The notes beneath the pieces are model-generated. The model saw only the letters and a program-made list of their open reading frames with translations, was not told the origin of the DNA and did not search any database. A stretch of 64,000 bases of DNA, from the NCBI RefSeq assembly GCF_031501865.1, contig NZ_JARRCW010000001.1, positions 3,806,501-3,870,500 of the forward strand. The letters run 5' to 3'. This document shows, one piece after another, positions 1 to 7,731 of this stretch. The position numbers and the translations under genes are program-made. This DNA is from Pseudovibrio sp. M1P-2-3 (lineage in GTDB: Bacteria > Pseudomonadota > Alphaproteobacteria > Rhizobiales > Stappiaceae). The first letter of the stretch is position 1. Each line of letters begins with the position of its first letter.

Positions 1-1333
1 CCACTGTTTTCTTATTGATTAAGTGCTGAGGTCCCACATTCTCGGAAATAGAATTCCCGCCCCATGAGCCACAGCCCAGTGTCAAAGAAGGCGCAAGAGA
101 GAAGTTATAGAAATCGCCCATTCCGCCATGAGATGCCGGAGAGTTTATCAAGATACGCGCCGTTTTCATGACCTGACCGAATTCACGGATACGGTCCTGA
201 CAGCGGTCCTGATCGGTGTAGTACACGGAAGTGTGGCCAATACCGCCAAATGTGACCAGCTCTTCGGCTTTGGCAAACGCGGCCCGGTAATCTTTTTCCC
301 GATACATGGCCAAGGTTGGAGAGAGTTTTTCATGGGCAAACGGCTCTTTCTCGTTCACCTCACTCACTTCGCAAATAAGAACCTTAGTATCTGCGGGAAC
401 GACAACACCGGCCATTTCGGCAATTTTCGCAGCGGGCTGGCCAACAATCGCCGCATTAACACCCCCGTTCTTGAGCAGGATGTCTTTAACCGCCTTAACT
501 TCCTTGCCCTTGAGAATATGGGCTTTGTGCGTGGCAAAGCGAGCCTTCACCGCTTCATAGACCTCATCAACAACGACAACAGATTGCTCGGAGGCACAAA
601 TAACGCCATTGTCAAATGTCTTGGACATGAGAACAGAAGCCACCATGCGCTTGATATCGGCATGTTCATCAACCACAACAGGTGTGTTGCCAGCCCCCAC
701 ACCGATCGCAGGTTTACCGGAGGAATAAGCCGCTTTCACCATACCCGGACCACCGGTGGCCAGTATCAGGTTAATGTCATCGTGGGTCATCAAGGCATGG
801 GACAATTCCACCGTCGGCACATCAATCCAGCCGATGATATCTTTGGGAGCACCCGCCTTGATGGCCGCTTCCAGAACTATGCGGGCTGCCTCATTGGTGG
901 AGTGCTTGGCTCTTGGGTGCGGGCTGAAGATAATACCGTTACGGGTCTTCAGCGAGATCAAAGACTTGAAAATGGCTGTTGAGGTGGGGTTGGTTGTGGG
1001 AATAATTCCACAAATCAGGCCTGTCGGCTCGGCTATGGTAATGGTGCCGAAAGTATTATCTTCAGAGAGAATACCGCAGGTCTTTTCGTCCTTGTATTTG
1101 TTATAGATGTACTCTGAGGCGAATTGGTTCTTGATCACCTTGTCTTCCATGATGCCCATGCCGCTTTCCTCAGCGGCCATACGTGCAAGGGGAATGCGGG
1201 CATCGGCGGCAGCGAGCGCTGCGGCACGAAAGATCTTGTCTACCTGTTCCTGAGTGTAGTTTGCGAAAACCTTTTGTGCGGCGCGTACCCGCGCGACAAG
1301 GGCATCCAATTCCTTATTATTTGTTACAGGCAT
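1..1333 (-). CDS. adhE: Bifunctional aldehyde-alcohol dehydrogenase AdhE, N-terminal part (gene cut by window start)
   Basis: Reading the minus strand from ATG 1333 gives an open frame of 444 codons that runs off the window. Seen: an acetylating aldehyde dehydrogenase domain with PTGLICGIIPTTNPT, the TGGPGMVKAAY segment, GVGAGNTPVV, and FDNGVICASEQ in which the catalytic Cys is residue 246, the same number as in E. coli AdhE. The family normally has about 870-890 residues, with a C-terminal iron-dependent alcohol dehydrogenase; that half lies beyond the window, so a stand-alone acylating aldehyde dehydrogenase cannot be fully excluded. The role is conversion of acetyl-CoA to acetaldehyde and then ethanol, reoxidising NADH during fermentation in the cytoplasm. 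An FNR-type box 139 nt upstream and a structured leader suggest induction at low oxygen. Confidence 0.93.
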   Translation of the reverse strand, partial: MPVTNNKELDALVARVRAAQKVFANYTQEQVDKIFRAAALAAADARIPLARMAAEESGMGIMEDKVIKNQFASEYIYNKYKDEKTCGILSEDNTFGTITIAEPTGLICGIIPTTNPTSTAIFKSLISLKTRNGIIFSPHPRAKHSTNEAARIVLEAAIKAGAPKDIIGWIDVPTVELSHALMTHDDINLILATGGPGMVKAAYSSGKPAIGVGAGNTPVVVDEHADIKRMVASVLMSKTFDNGVICASEQSVVVVDEVYEAVKARFATHKAHILKGKEVKAVKDILLKNGGVNAAIVGQPAAKIAEMAGVVVPADTKVLICEVSEVNEKEPFAHEKLSPTLAMYREKDYRAAFAKAEELVTFGGIGHTSVYYTDQDRCQDRIREFGQVMKTARILINSPASHGGMGDFYNFSLAPSLTLGCGSWGGNSISENVGPQHLINKKTV

Positions 1334-1358
1334 ACCTATCTCCATACGGATTTGCTGA

Positions 1359-1437
1359 ATTGGAGAGGTCTGTTTTTAAAGAGAGGGTGCACAACTGACC
1401 CCCTCTCTAAAAAAGGGAGGATACAAAGCTCTCCAAT
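1359..1437 (-). other. Nested inverted repeats in the adhE 5' leader
   Basis: Two perfect stems are nested between the FNR box and the adhE start: outer arms ATTGGAGAG (1359-1367) and CTCTCCAAT (1429-1437), inner arms AGAGAGGG (1380-1387) and CCCTCTCT (1401-1408). No clear U-run follows on either strand, so this is not an ordinary terminator. In the adhE transcript it would form a long hairpin just upstream of the start. A role in translation or mRNA stability is inference. Confidence 0.5.
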
Positions 1438-1471
1438 GAACTAAGCCTACGAAATGTAATGCGCTTATCTT

Positions 1472-1485
1472 ATGATAAAGATCAA
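1472..1485 (-). promoter_or_regulatory. FNR/Anr-type box upstream of adhE
   Basis: On the minus strand the sequence reads TTGAT-CTTT-ATCAT, nine of ten matches to the FNR consensus TTGAT-N4-ATCAA. It sits 139 nt upstream of the adhE start codon. Anaerobic control of adhE fits its role; the fnr gene itself is not in the window. Confidence 0.65.
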
Positions 1486-1646
1486 AAAGCGTCTAATATA
1501 TGAGTTTAAAACTGGCAATTTCCTGCGGCGGGTTACACTCCTTGAAGGATCTATATAAAAACCCGAAGTGACTGAATTATGAACGTATAGCAACACTTCG
1601 ATACACCGGGAAATTTGAAGGGTGGTGCTTTGTGCCTGCTTCTGCC

Positions 1647-2315
1647 CTAGAACGGGCAGGAACTGGAAAAACTTTGCCAAGCGCCGCCGTCGGGGTGGTA
1701 GAACTCAAGCGTATGGGCGTGTAGCTGCAGGCGCTGCGAAAAGTTCAAGGCCTCACCATCCGCATAAAATCTATCCCCAACGATAGGGTGCCCGAGCTCC
1801 AGCATATGAACTCTCAACTGATGGGATCTACCGGTCACCGGCATCAGCTTCACCAGTGTCGTGTGCTCTTCCCTCTGGATGATCTGCCAATTGGTTTGTG
1901 CCGAGCGCCCCAGCTCATGATCAACCATCTGTTTGGGCCGGTTGGGCCAATCGCACCGAAGTGGCAAATCCACCTGCCCTTCGTCTTCACAGATCTGCCC
2001 CCAGACACGGGCCAAATACGTTTTTTTGGTTTTCCGCCGCTCGAATTGCAGACCAAGGTGACGATGGGCACTCCGGTTCATGGCCATCACCATCACACCG
2101 GAAGTATCCATGTCCAGCCGGTGCACAGTAGTTGCACTTGGAAACACCCCCTGTGCTCGCGTTTCCAGACAATCGCGGTGCTCCAAGGCCTTGCCCGGAA
2201 CGCTTAACAGGCCAGAAGGTTTGGAGAGCAACAAAATGTCATCATCTTGATGGAGTATCTCAAGGTGCGGCTCGGTAGGCGGGGCGTATATAAAAGGTGA
2301 AGTCGTGCTGCTCAT
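1647..2315 (-). CDS. rluA: Pseudouridine synthase RluA
   Basis: A 222-residue RluA-family enzyme that isomerises uridine in RNA; E. coli RluA acts on 23S rRNA U746 and tRNA U32. Seen: LLSKPSGLLSVPG near residue 30, the catalytic HRLDMDTSGVMVMA with its Asp, DLPLRCDWPNRPKQ, and the C-terminal TGRSHQLRVHM followed by LGHPIVGDRFY. These segments and the length (E. coli 219 aa) match RluA rather than RluC or RluD, and no S4 domain is present. It stands alone between adhE (same strand) and a plus-strand SCP2 gene. The start at 2315 is the only plausible ATG. Confidence 0.92.
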   Translation of the reverse strand: MSSTTSPFIYAPPTEPHLEILHQDDDILLLSKPSGLLSVPGKALEHRDCLETRAQGVFPSATTVHRLDMDTSGVMVMAMNRSAHRHLGLQFERRKTKKTYLARVWGQICEDEGQVDLPLRCDWPNRPKQMVDHELGRSAQTNWQIIQREEHTTLVKLMPVTGRSHQLRVHMLELGHPIVGDRFYADGEALNFSQRLQLHAHTLEFYHPDGGAWQSFSSSCPF

Positions 2316-2365
2316 GGGAGGTCTTATAGGGTAGAATTATTGCCAGTCAACGATAACCCCATCCT

Positions 2366-2387
2366 TGCACCGTTCTTTTACGGTGCA
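2366..2387. repeat. Perfect 8-bp hairpin in the rluA-SCP2 intergenic region
   Basis: TGCACCGT and ACGGTGCA flank a 6-nt loop. No T-run follows on either strand. It lies between two divergent genes; no function can be assigned. Confidence 0.3.
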
Positions 2388-2591
2388 GCGCAACATGAAA
2401 AACCGCGACCATTGGATAAGCAAAAGCTCTTTATTATCTTCAAGCTATTTCTTTACAGCCTAGAAGGCGCACATTAGATTCCAAATGGAAAGTAAAGCCT
2501 TCTCACCCGCATCGCGCGAGCACGAGAATGCTAGGGAATACGTAGTAGAGACTCCCGTCAGCACAGCTGACAAGCAAAGAAGGGATTGACC

Positions 2592-2873
2592 ATGAGCGTT
2601 GCAAAACTCGCTGAAGGCATGAAAGCAAAAGTTGAATCCAGTGATTTTGAAGGCAAAATCAAGTTCGACTGTGGTGATGATGGCGTAATCGTTATCAACA
2701 ACAACACTCTTACCACAGAAGATCAGGACGCAGACTGCACAATCGGCGTTTCTCTGGAAGATCTGGAAGCAATCGCTGCTGGTGATCTGGACCCAACAGC
2801 TGCATTCATGCAGGGCAAGTTCGAAATCGATGGCGACATGAGCCTTGCCATGAAGCTGGGTCAGGTTCTTTAA
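2592..2873 (+). CDS. Small SCP2 sterol-carrier-domain protein
   Basis: A 93-residue protein made of one SCP2 fold. Seen: the GKIKFDCGDDGVIVINN strand pair, the DADCTIGVSLEDLEAIAAGDLDP segment and the closing GKFEIDGDMSLAMKLGQVL, all typical of bacterial single-domain SCP2 proteins. The family binds acyl chains or other lipids in a hydrophobic tunnel; the ligand here is unknown. The start chosen is ATG 2592, preceded by AAGGG at 7-8 nt; a TTG two codons upstream is less likely. Codon use is even and the protein is acidic, suggesting good expression. It is monocistronic, closed by a strong terminator. Confidence 0.88.
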   Translation: MSVAKLAEGMKAKVESSDFEGKIKFDCGDDGVIVINNNTLTTEDQDADCTIGVSLEDLEAIAAGDLDPTAAFMQGKFEIDGDMSLAMKLGQVL

Positions 2874-2906
2874 GACCCCTTCTGCTTAAAAAAGCACTGA
2901 AATTTC

Positions 2907-2946
2907 AATCGCGCATTCTAAATCAGGATGCGCGATTTATTTTTTT
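2907..2946 (+). terminator. Intrinsic terminator after the SCP2 gene
   Basis: Perfect 10-bp stem AATCGCGCAT (2907-2916) with ATGCGCGATT (2928-2937), 11-nt loop, then a run TATTTTTTT. It is 33 nt downstream of the SCP2 stop and just before the convergent TetR gene. Confidence 0.9.
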
Positions 2947-2964
2947 AAACGGATTGCATATTCA

Positions 2965-3618
2965 TCAGTTTATACTGGAAGTATTGATGCGAGGCTCCAG
3001 CAGTGTGTCCAGCACTTCGGCCCATTCATTCACAAACTGGTCCAGTTCCTGCTCACTTCTAAACATGGCATCATGTGTAACCAAACCACACAACATGCTG
3101 CGTGAGGCAATTACCATCATTCGGGCAACCGAAGGGCCGTAGCGACTTTCGGGGAAAAGAGCCAGAATATAGTCCTCGGCTTTTTCAATATACTCAGTCA
3201 CAACCGGCTGCAGTCTGCTTCTCAAACTGTCATCAGTGCGTGCCCCAACCATGATTTCCAGCATGGCGAGGAACTCCGGAGAGCGCATCTGATTCGTCCA
3301 CCATTCTTTTGTCAGGTCAGAGATTCGGACATTTTCCTGCCCCACCTCCTCTGCCCACTCCAAAGTCAGGCGAACAGATTTTGTGAGAATCTTTTGCATA
3401 ACAAAGACCATAAGATCTTCTTTGCTGGGAAAATGATGCTGCATTGCACCTTGAGAAAAAGCACTCGCCTGAGCAATTTTCTTAATGGATGTACGGTGAT
3501 AGCCATACTCATACAAGCAAGAGATAGCCGAGAGTACGATGTCCCGACGCATGCGATCACTCTTTTGTTGTTGGTGTGATCGCCCCTCTTTTTCCGGCTC
3601 AAATCCAGTCAAAACCAT
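2965..3618 (-). CDS. TetR-family transcriptional regulator
   Basis: A 217-residue TetR-type repressor. The N-terminal DNA-binding domain covers about residues 24-70, with the pattern RRDIVLSAISCLYEYGYHRTSIKKIAQ and the recognition-helix region SQGAMQHHFPSKEDLMVFV. The rest is an all-helical ligand-binding and dimerisation domain with no recognisable ligand signature. It is divergent from the LuxR-type regulator at 3715, with about 96 nt between the starts, so control of that gene or of itself is plausible. The effector is unknown. Confidence 0.88.
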   Translation of the reverse strand: MVLTGFEPEKEGRSHQQQKSDRMRRDIVLSAISCLYEYGYHRTSIKKIAQASAFSQGAMQHHFPSKEDLMVFVMQKILTKSVRLTLEWAEEVGQENVRISDLTKEWWTNQMRSPEFLAMLEIMVGARTDDSLRSRLQPVVTEYIEKAEDYILALFPESRYGPSVARMMVIASRSMLCGLVTHDAMFRSEQELDQFVNEWAEVLDTLLEPRINTSSIN

Positions 3619-3699
3619 TTTCCTTCACATTATGGCTTGTAAAAAAACCATATGTATGTATTTTTTTCAAGTGCTACGGCTTTGTGCGTAGCAGCATAC

Positions 3700-3707
3700 G
3701 GAGGAGA
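3700..3707 (+). promoter_or_regulatory. Shine-Dalgarno GGAGGAGA that decides the start of the LuxR-type regulator
   Basis: GGAGGAGA lies 7 nt upstream of ATG 3715. The longer frame start at 3652 has no such signal. A weaker GGGGAG precedes a later ATG at 3763, which is where the receiver domain itself begins. Confidence 0.65.
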
Positions 3708-3714
3708 AATAGGC

Positions 3715-4500
3715 ATGTACCGGGAGAGACGCAGCTTAACTATGGCAGTTGGGGAGCTGCCAATGGGTAAGACAATCATCATTGCGGACCAGCATCCTGC
3801 TTTCGCACAGGCTCTTGCTTCAACCTATCTTAATGAAGGTTTGGCGAAACAAGTTTTCACGACCAACAGTTTTCAGGATCTGGAATCCTACGTAGTCACA
3901 TACCCAAACTCCATTATTCTTGTAAATCCCGCAGTGGAAGGGGCTCCGGGCCTCACAACAGCCATTGCCCTAAGGGAAATTGCCCAAATTTACAAGCTCA
4001 TTATCTTGTCGGATCAGGATAATGCCGGACTTGGGGAATACTTCGTGGCTCACGGCGCGACAGCCGCAATTTCCAAGACTGCCGACTTCGGCGTCTTTAC
4101 AGAGATTTTGCGTCTTCACCAGCCCGGTATTGTGCATCCGCGTAAGAAAGAAGGCGAAGAAACGCCATTCTCACTTGAGTTTTACGAGGGGCTTGCAAGC
4201 CTTACCAGACGGCAAGCAACTATCCTTTCCTATCTTAAGCAAGGAAAGCTCAACAAGCAGATCGCCCATGACCTTGGCATCTCCGAGGCAACTGTGAAAC
4301 ATCACGTTTCTGCGCTTTTGAGCACTCTGGGCTTTTACTCCCGCAGTCAACTTGTGGCGATGATCAACGCCTTGGGTATCGACGTGGACTATAGACCGGG
4401 ATCCCGCTCAAAAATTAATCAACGGCGTGCAAAGTCCAACGTTCAGATGCACTCCTCATCTGTAGGCTCTGACCATATGAGCAGTCTAGCAGCCGTTTAA
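3715..4500 (+). CDS. LuxR/NarL-type regulator with a degenerate receiver domain
   Basis: A 261-residue regulator. Residues about 17-125 look like a response-regulator receiver (KTIIIADQHPAF at its start, IILSDQD and GATAAISK further on). The strand that normally carries the phospho-acceptor Asp reads SIILVNPAVEGAPG, so the site is Asn 71, and the acidic pair is reduced to one Asp. A LuxR-type HTH follows at about 160-215: LTRRQATILSYLKQGKLNKQIAHDLGISEATVKHHVSALL. A basic, low-complexity tail ends the protein. The start is set by the SD at 3700. It is likely phosphorylation-independent (inference) and may act with the unknown gene downstream. Divergent from a TetR gene. Confidence 0.85.
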   Translation: MYRERRSLTMAVGELPMGKTIIIADQHPAFAQALASTYLNEGLAKQVFTTNSFQDLESYVVTYPNSIILVNPAVEGAPGLTTAIALREIAQIYKLIILSDQDNAGLGEYFVAHGATAAISKTADFGVFTEILRLHQPGIVHPRKKEGEETPFSLEFYEGLASLTRRQATILSYLKQGKLNKQIAHDLGISEATVKHHVSALLSTLGFYSRSQLVAMINALGIDVDYRPGSRSKINQRRAKSNVQMHSSSVGSDHMSSLAAV

Positions 4501-4527
4501 ACAGTGGCTTCTCCCAAGCCTCATTAA

Positions 4528-4583
4528 CCCCGCCGACTTACTATTCCTATAGTTTCGGCGGGGTAACCTCTAATATTTTTTTA
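4528..4583 (+). terminator. Probable terminator after the LuxR-type regulator
   Basis: Perfect 9-bp GC-rich stem CCCCGCCGA (4528-4536) with TCGGCGGGG (4555-4563) and an 18-nt loop. The T-run comes about 13 nt later, which weakens the call. Confidence 0.6.
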
Positions 4584-4719
4584 AGTAATATCCCCCCAAT
4601 AACATTCCAAAATTTTAGGAGAGAATTCTCCCACCTAGTATAACTCTGGATTGTTTCTACACATAATATTCAACTATTTTCTTGAGAGCCCCAAGAACCT
4701 TTTGCGTTTGAGGTATTCT

Positions 4720-5376
4720 ATGATTTACCCAGTAGAGACTCTCATAGGTTTGAATGACCCGATTTTCATCGGAAAAAGACCTCAGGGATCCACCTTGATA
4801 CCCGCAAGACTGCTTGTTGCAACAAATACCTTGATAACGGCAGGCAACGTTCCCGAGCTGGGCTTTGAAACCGACTTTCAAGAAAAGTCCGGTGCCTTTG
4901 TTCTATCCTTGCAATATGACGGGGCGCAGTCTTTACAAAACACGCTCTCCAATAATTTAAGTCGAGGGAAGTTTCTCAGTGAGAACAAGTCCTTCTTTGA
5001 TGGAACGCACGCCGTCCAGATCAACCTCCAGGCACTTGGCCCTTCTGTGTGTCTGTTTGATATGATTCCCACACTGCCCTCACCCATCCTTTTGCGCCTT
5101 GCAAGTGGCGTGGACCAGCTTAATTTTCTACGTGATCAGGTGCCTTTTTTGAACCGAATGAGCGGTGTTATTATCGAACCCACAAGCGAGGGGGATTTGG
5201 AGCTCATTAAAAACGAGGCCCAGAAAATCATCCGTGGGCACATGTATCCGGCAGCCTTTCAAACAGGCTACCAACCGCAAGACAAGCGCCAGAGAATACA
5301 GCCGCTGGTATTTTTAAATCGAACGCTCATTGATGATGAGGAAATTACCGTTACCGCCGCCCCAAAGGTCGGATAG
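4720..5376 (+). CDS. Unknown cytoplasmic protein, 218 aa
   Basis: I do not recognise a family. The frame is open from 4651, but ATG 4720 is preferred because a GAGG-like site precedes it and the upstream part is AT-rich with no SD. The protein (MIYPVETLIGLNDPIFIG...) has alternating strands and loops, no signal peptide, no membrane segment, and one short stretch SVCLFDMIPTLPSPILLRL that is hydrophobic but not long enough for a membrane anchor. It follows the degenerate-receiver regulator in the same direction after a hairpin, so it may be its target or partner. It could also be a lineage-specific protein. Confidence 0.6.
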   Translation: MIYPVETLIGLNDPIFIGKRPQGSTLIPARLLVATNTLITAGNVPELGFETDFQEKSGAFVLSLQYDGAQSLQNTLSNNLSRGKFLSENKSFFDGTHAVQINLQALGPSVCLFDMIPTLPSPILLRLASGVDQLNFLRDQVPFLNRMSGVIIEPTSEGDLELIKNEAQKIIRGHMYPAAFQTGYQPQDKRQRIQPLVFLNRTLIDDEEITVTAAPKVG

Positions 5377-5497
5377 GAAGCTCTCTTCTTTGGGGGCCAC
5401 CCGTTGACTTATACCAACCGGCATCCTTGCTAGCCTATTGTTATGTTTGGATCCCGTCTCATTGGCCGGAATGTGTGGCTATGTCTGGTAAACGCTG

Positions 5498-5556
5498 TAG
5501 TCTGGATACCGGACAAGCGAAGCACCGTTCCGGTATCCAGACCACAAACTATCGAT
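5498..5556 (-). repeat. Extragenic palindromic repeat, copy 1
   Basis: A perfect 14-bp stem (5500-5513 with 5529-5542, core CTGGATACCGGA) and a 15-nt loop. On the minus strand it carries GCTTCGCTTGTCCGG. The flank up to 5555 is shared with copy 2 at 20505, in opposite orientation (28 identical bases). It lies between convergent genes and could also act as a transcription stop. Confidence 0.75.
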
Positions 5557-5592
5557 GACACTTTATGATTACTGGTATTAAAGGCAAGGCAG

Positions 5593-5994
5593 TCAATTTT
5601 TCTGACAGAGTTCGCAGATACCCTGAACTTCAATCACGACCTGTCTGGACTTGAAACCTTTTTTCTCCTCCCATCGTTTCAATGAGTTCCCCAGTTCCTC
5701 TTCAGAGAATTCCTGAACGGCCCCGCAGCTCTCACAGATAGCAAAACTCGTAATGGACCGGTCGCAGCCCCCCTGCTGGGCGCAGGCCACAAAGGCATTG
5801 ATACTCTCAATCTTATGCACCGCCCCCAACTCGACCAACTTACCCAAGGCACGATAGACTTGAAGCGGTGCACGCAGTCCTTCGGAGCGAAGTCCATCGA
5901 GAATGTCGTAGGCACTCATGGGGGTACCGGCATGGGACAAGCTGTCAAAAACCATCTTCTGATTTCGAGTGAGCTTTGAAAGATCTGTTACCAT
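5593..5994 (-). CDS. zur: Zinc uptake regulator Zur (Fur family)
   Basis: A 133-residue Fur-family repressor. The winged-helix domain includes AYDILDGLRSEGLRAPLQVYRALGKLVELGAVHKIES. The metal sites are visible as a Cys-rich ICESCGAVQE pair and a C-terminal CELCQKN pair, the arrangement of Zur rather than Fur. The frame opens at 6048, inside znuB, but ATG 5994 is preferred: it is 13 nt after the znuB stop and leaves a normal Zur N-terminus. Zur with bound zinc would repress znuCB-zur through the palindrome at 7630, giving autoregulation. Last gene of a three-gene minus-strand operon. Confidence 0.9.
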   Translation of the reverse strand: MVTDLSKLTRNQKMVFDSLSHAGTPMSAYDILDGLRSEGLRAPLQVYRALGKLVELGAVHKIESINAFVACAQQGGCDRSITSFAICESCGAVQEFSEEELGNSLKRWEEKKGFKSRQVVIEVQGICELCQKN

Positions 5995-6007
5995 TGTGAC
6001 ACCTACT

Positions 6008-6808
6008 TTACCTTTCGATCTTCTTTCTAGAAGTAACCGTGAAGGCAACTAAAAACAAAACCAGAGCAGCCACAACGACCGATGGACCTGATGGACTGTC
6101 AAACTTCATTGACCCCCATAGCCCCCCAAGTACACTCAGGGCTCCTACAATACTTGCATAAACGGCCATACGTTCGGGCGTTGATGCGAAGCACCTTGCA
6201 GTCGTAGCCGGTATGATCAGCAAAGCTGTGATGAGCAGGATGCCAATCAAATTCATAGCAATTGCAATAGTACAAGCCATGAGAAGTGTCATGATAACTT
6301 GGCTGCGAGCTGGATCCAGCCCTTCGGAGGCTGCAAGTTCCTCGCTCACGGTGCTTGCCAGAAGCGCTCTCCAAATCCATAAAAGGATACCGAGAACCAC
6401 CGCCCCTCCACCATAAATAACTGCTATGTCCACCCTTGAGACCGATAGAATGTCTCCGAACATGAACCCCATCAAGTCTATTCTGAGCCCGCTCATCAGG
6501 CCAATCAGGACCACCCCTAGAGCAAGACTGGAGTGAGATAGTATCCCAAGAAGGGCATCTGTTGAAATGGTATGGCGTTTTTGAAGCGCAAGCAGGGCAA
6601 AGCTTACCATAAGCGATACCCCCAAAACACCCAGTGTCAGATTTAATTTGAACATATAGGAAAGGGCCACACCCAAGAGAGCTGAATGCGCCATGGTATC
6701 ACCCAGATAAGACATGCGCCGCCAAACAACAAAACAGCCCAGCGGTCCGCTCACCACTGCCAGTCCCAAACCTGCAACCAGCGCTCTAACAAAGAAATCA
6801 TCAAGCAT
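6008..6808 (-). CDS. znuB: Zinc ABC transporter permease ZnuB
   Basis: A 266-residue inner-membrane permease of the ABC-3 family, which imports Zn2+ with ZnuC and a periplasmic ZnuA. Several long hydrophobic helices are visible, with the family segments GDTMAHSALLGVAL near residue 45 and the late loop GLWGSMKFDSPSGPSVV. The frame extends upstream to 7009, but that part overlaps znuC in another frame; ATG 6808 starts one base after the znuC TGA, pointing to translational coupling. E. coli ZnuB is 261 residues. No manganese/iron-specific feature contradicts zinc, and the adjacent zur supports it. Confidence 0.92.
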   Translation of the reverse strand: MLDDFFVRALVAGLGLAVVSGPLGCFVVWRRMSYLGDTMAHSALLGVALSYMFKLNLTLGVLGVSLMVSFALLALQKRHTISTDALLGILSHSSLALGVVLIGLMSGLRIDLMGFMFGDILSVSRVDIAVIYGGGAVVLGILLWIWRALLASTVSEELAASEGLDPARSQVIMTLLMACTIAIAMNLIGILLITALLIIPATTARCFASTPERMAVYASIVGALSVLGGLWGSMKFDSPSGPSVVVAALVLFLVAFTVTSRKKIER

Positions 6809-6809
6809 A

Positions 6810-7595
6810 TCAGTTCGTACCCACGCGCTTTTCAGGTGGCGTCGTACACTCACATGCAGGGCCATCTGCCGTTTTGATCTCACCGTCAGGTAGATGCGTA
6901 TGATCATGATGATGTTGATAGTAAGCAACGGGCGGTGTAACACGCCCGAAAAGCTCCTGATACTGTGAAGATGCTGCGACCAGCTGCGGTGTTCCTGTGC
7001 AACACACATGACCGTTCAAACAGATCACCGTATCTGTTTGGGCCATGACCATATGTAAATCATGCGAAATAAGCAGAACGCCACAATTCAAATCATCGCG
7101 GATTTTGAGAATGAGATTATAAAGCTCAACTTCGCCCGAATAGTCTACGCCCTGAATTGGCTCGTCCATAACCAGCAAGTCGGGGCGCCTTAGAAGTGCT
7201 CTTGCAATCAATGCCCGCTGGAACTCTCCTCCCGAGAGCCCCTGAACCCTTGCGTTTTGAAGATGGGGAATGCCAACGGCCTCAAGGGCAGACGATATTT
7301 CTGCTTTTGAGGGACGTGTGGTGAGTGACATAAGCCGATTAACCGAAAGTGGCATGGTCCAGTCGATGGTCAGCTTTTGTGGAACGTATCCTACTCGTAA
7401 TGAGGAGTTACGCCGCACAGAGCCTTCATCAGGCTTCAAAACACCCAAAGCAGTTTTTGCTGTTGTGCTCTTACCCGCGCCATTGGGGCCAATCAGCGTG
7501 AGGATCTCTCCCCGACTAACCGTCAGATCAACGTTGCGGATAAGCCATCGTCCCTGCCGGAACACGCCGACAGAATTCATTTCAATGAGGCTCAA
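6810..7595 (-). CDS. znuC: Zinc ABC transporter ATPase ZnuC
   Basis: A 261-residue ABC ATPase. Seen: Walker A GPNGAGKST near residue 37, signature LSGGEFQRALIARAL, Walker B LLVMDEPIQGVD, and the switch His in LISHDLHMV. The C-terminus carries a His cluster (YYQHHHDHTH), common in ZnuC and probably zinc-binding. It energises ZnuB. First gene of znuC-znuB-zur, with a Zur palindrome 35 nt upstream. Unusually, no znuA lies on either side; the upstream neighbour is an acyl-CoA synthetase on the same strand. Confidence 0.94.
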   Translation of the reverse strand: MSLIEMNSVGVFRQGRWLIRNVDLTVSRGEILTLIGPNGAGKSTTAKTALGVLKPDEGSVRRNSSLRVGYVPQKLTIDWTMPLSVNRLMSLTTRPSKAEISSALEAVGIPHLQNARVQGLSGGEFQRALIARALLRRPDLLVMDEPIQGVDYSGEVELYNLILKIRDDLNCGVLLISHDLHMVMAQTDTVICLNGHVCCTGTPQLVAASSQYQELFGRVTPPVAYYQHHHDHTHLPDGEIKTADGPACECTTPPEKRVGTN

Positions 7596-7629
7596 TGCCT
7601 ACGACCTCGTTCTCGCGAAAATACAGTTT

Positions 7630-7658
7630 GAGGGAATGTTATAATATAACACTCCCTC
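7630..7658 (-). promoter_or_regulatory. Zur box upstream of znuC
   Basis: A 29-bp imperfect palindrome with outer arms GAGGGA/TCCCTC and core GTTATAATATAAC. The core fits known proteobacterial Zur sites (G-TTATA-TATAAC type). It is 35 nt upstream of the znuC ATG, in promoter position. Confidence 0.85.
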
Positions 7659-7731
7659 AAATACCAACTGACTTTACCGTTTTCTTTATGGTTAGTGAAG
7701 ACGGCTGTATTCCCGGTCGGACTTTGGAGAC

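Noticed and set aside
128-1106. Plus-strand frames of 284, 84 and 116 codons
   Set aside because: They lie opposite the clearly coding adhE gene and contain no family motif.
1465-1680. 71-codon minus-strand frame before adhE
   Set aside because: Overlaps the rluA end and the FNR-box region; no SD and no coding character.
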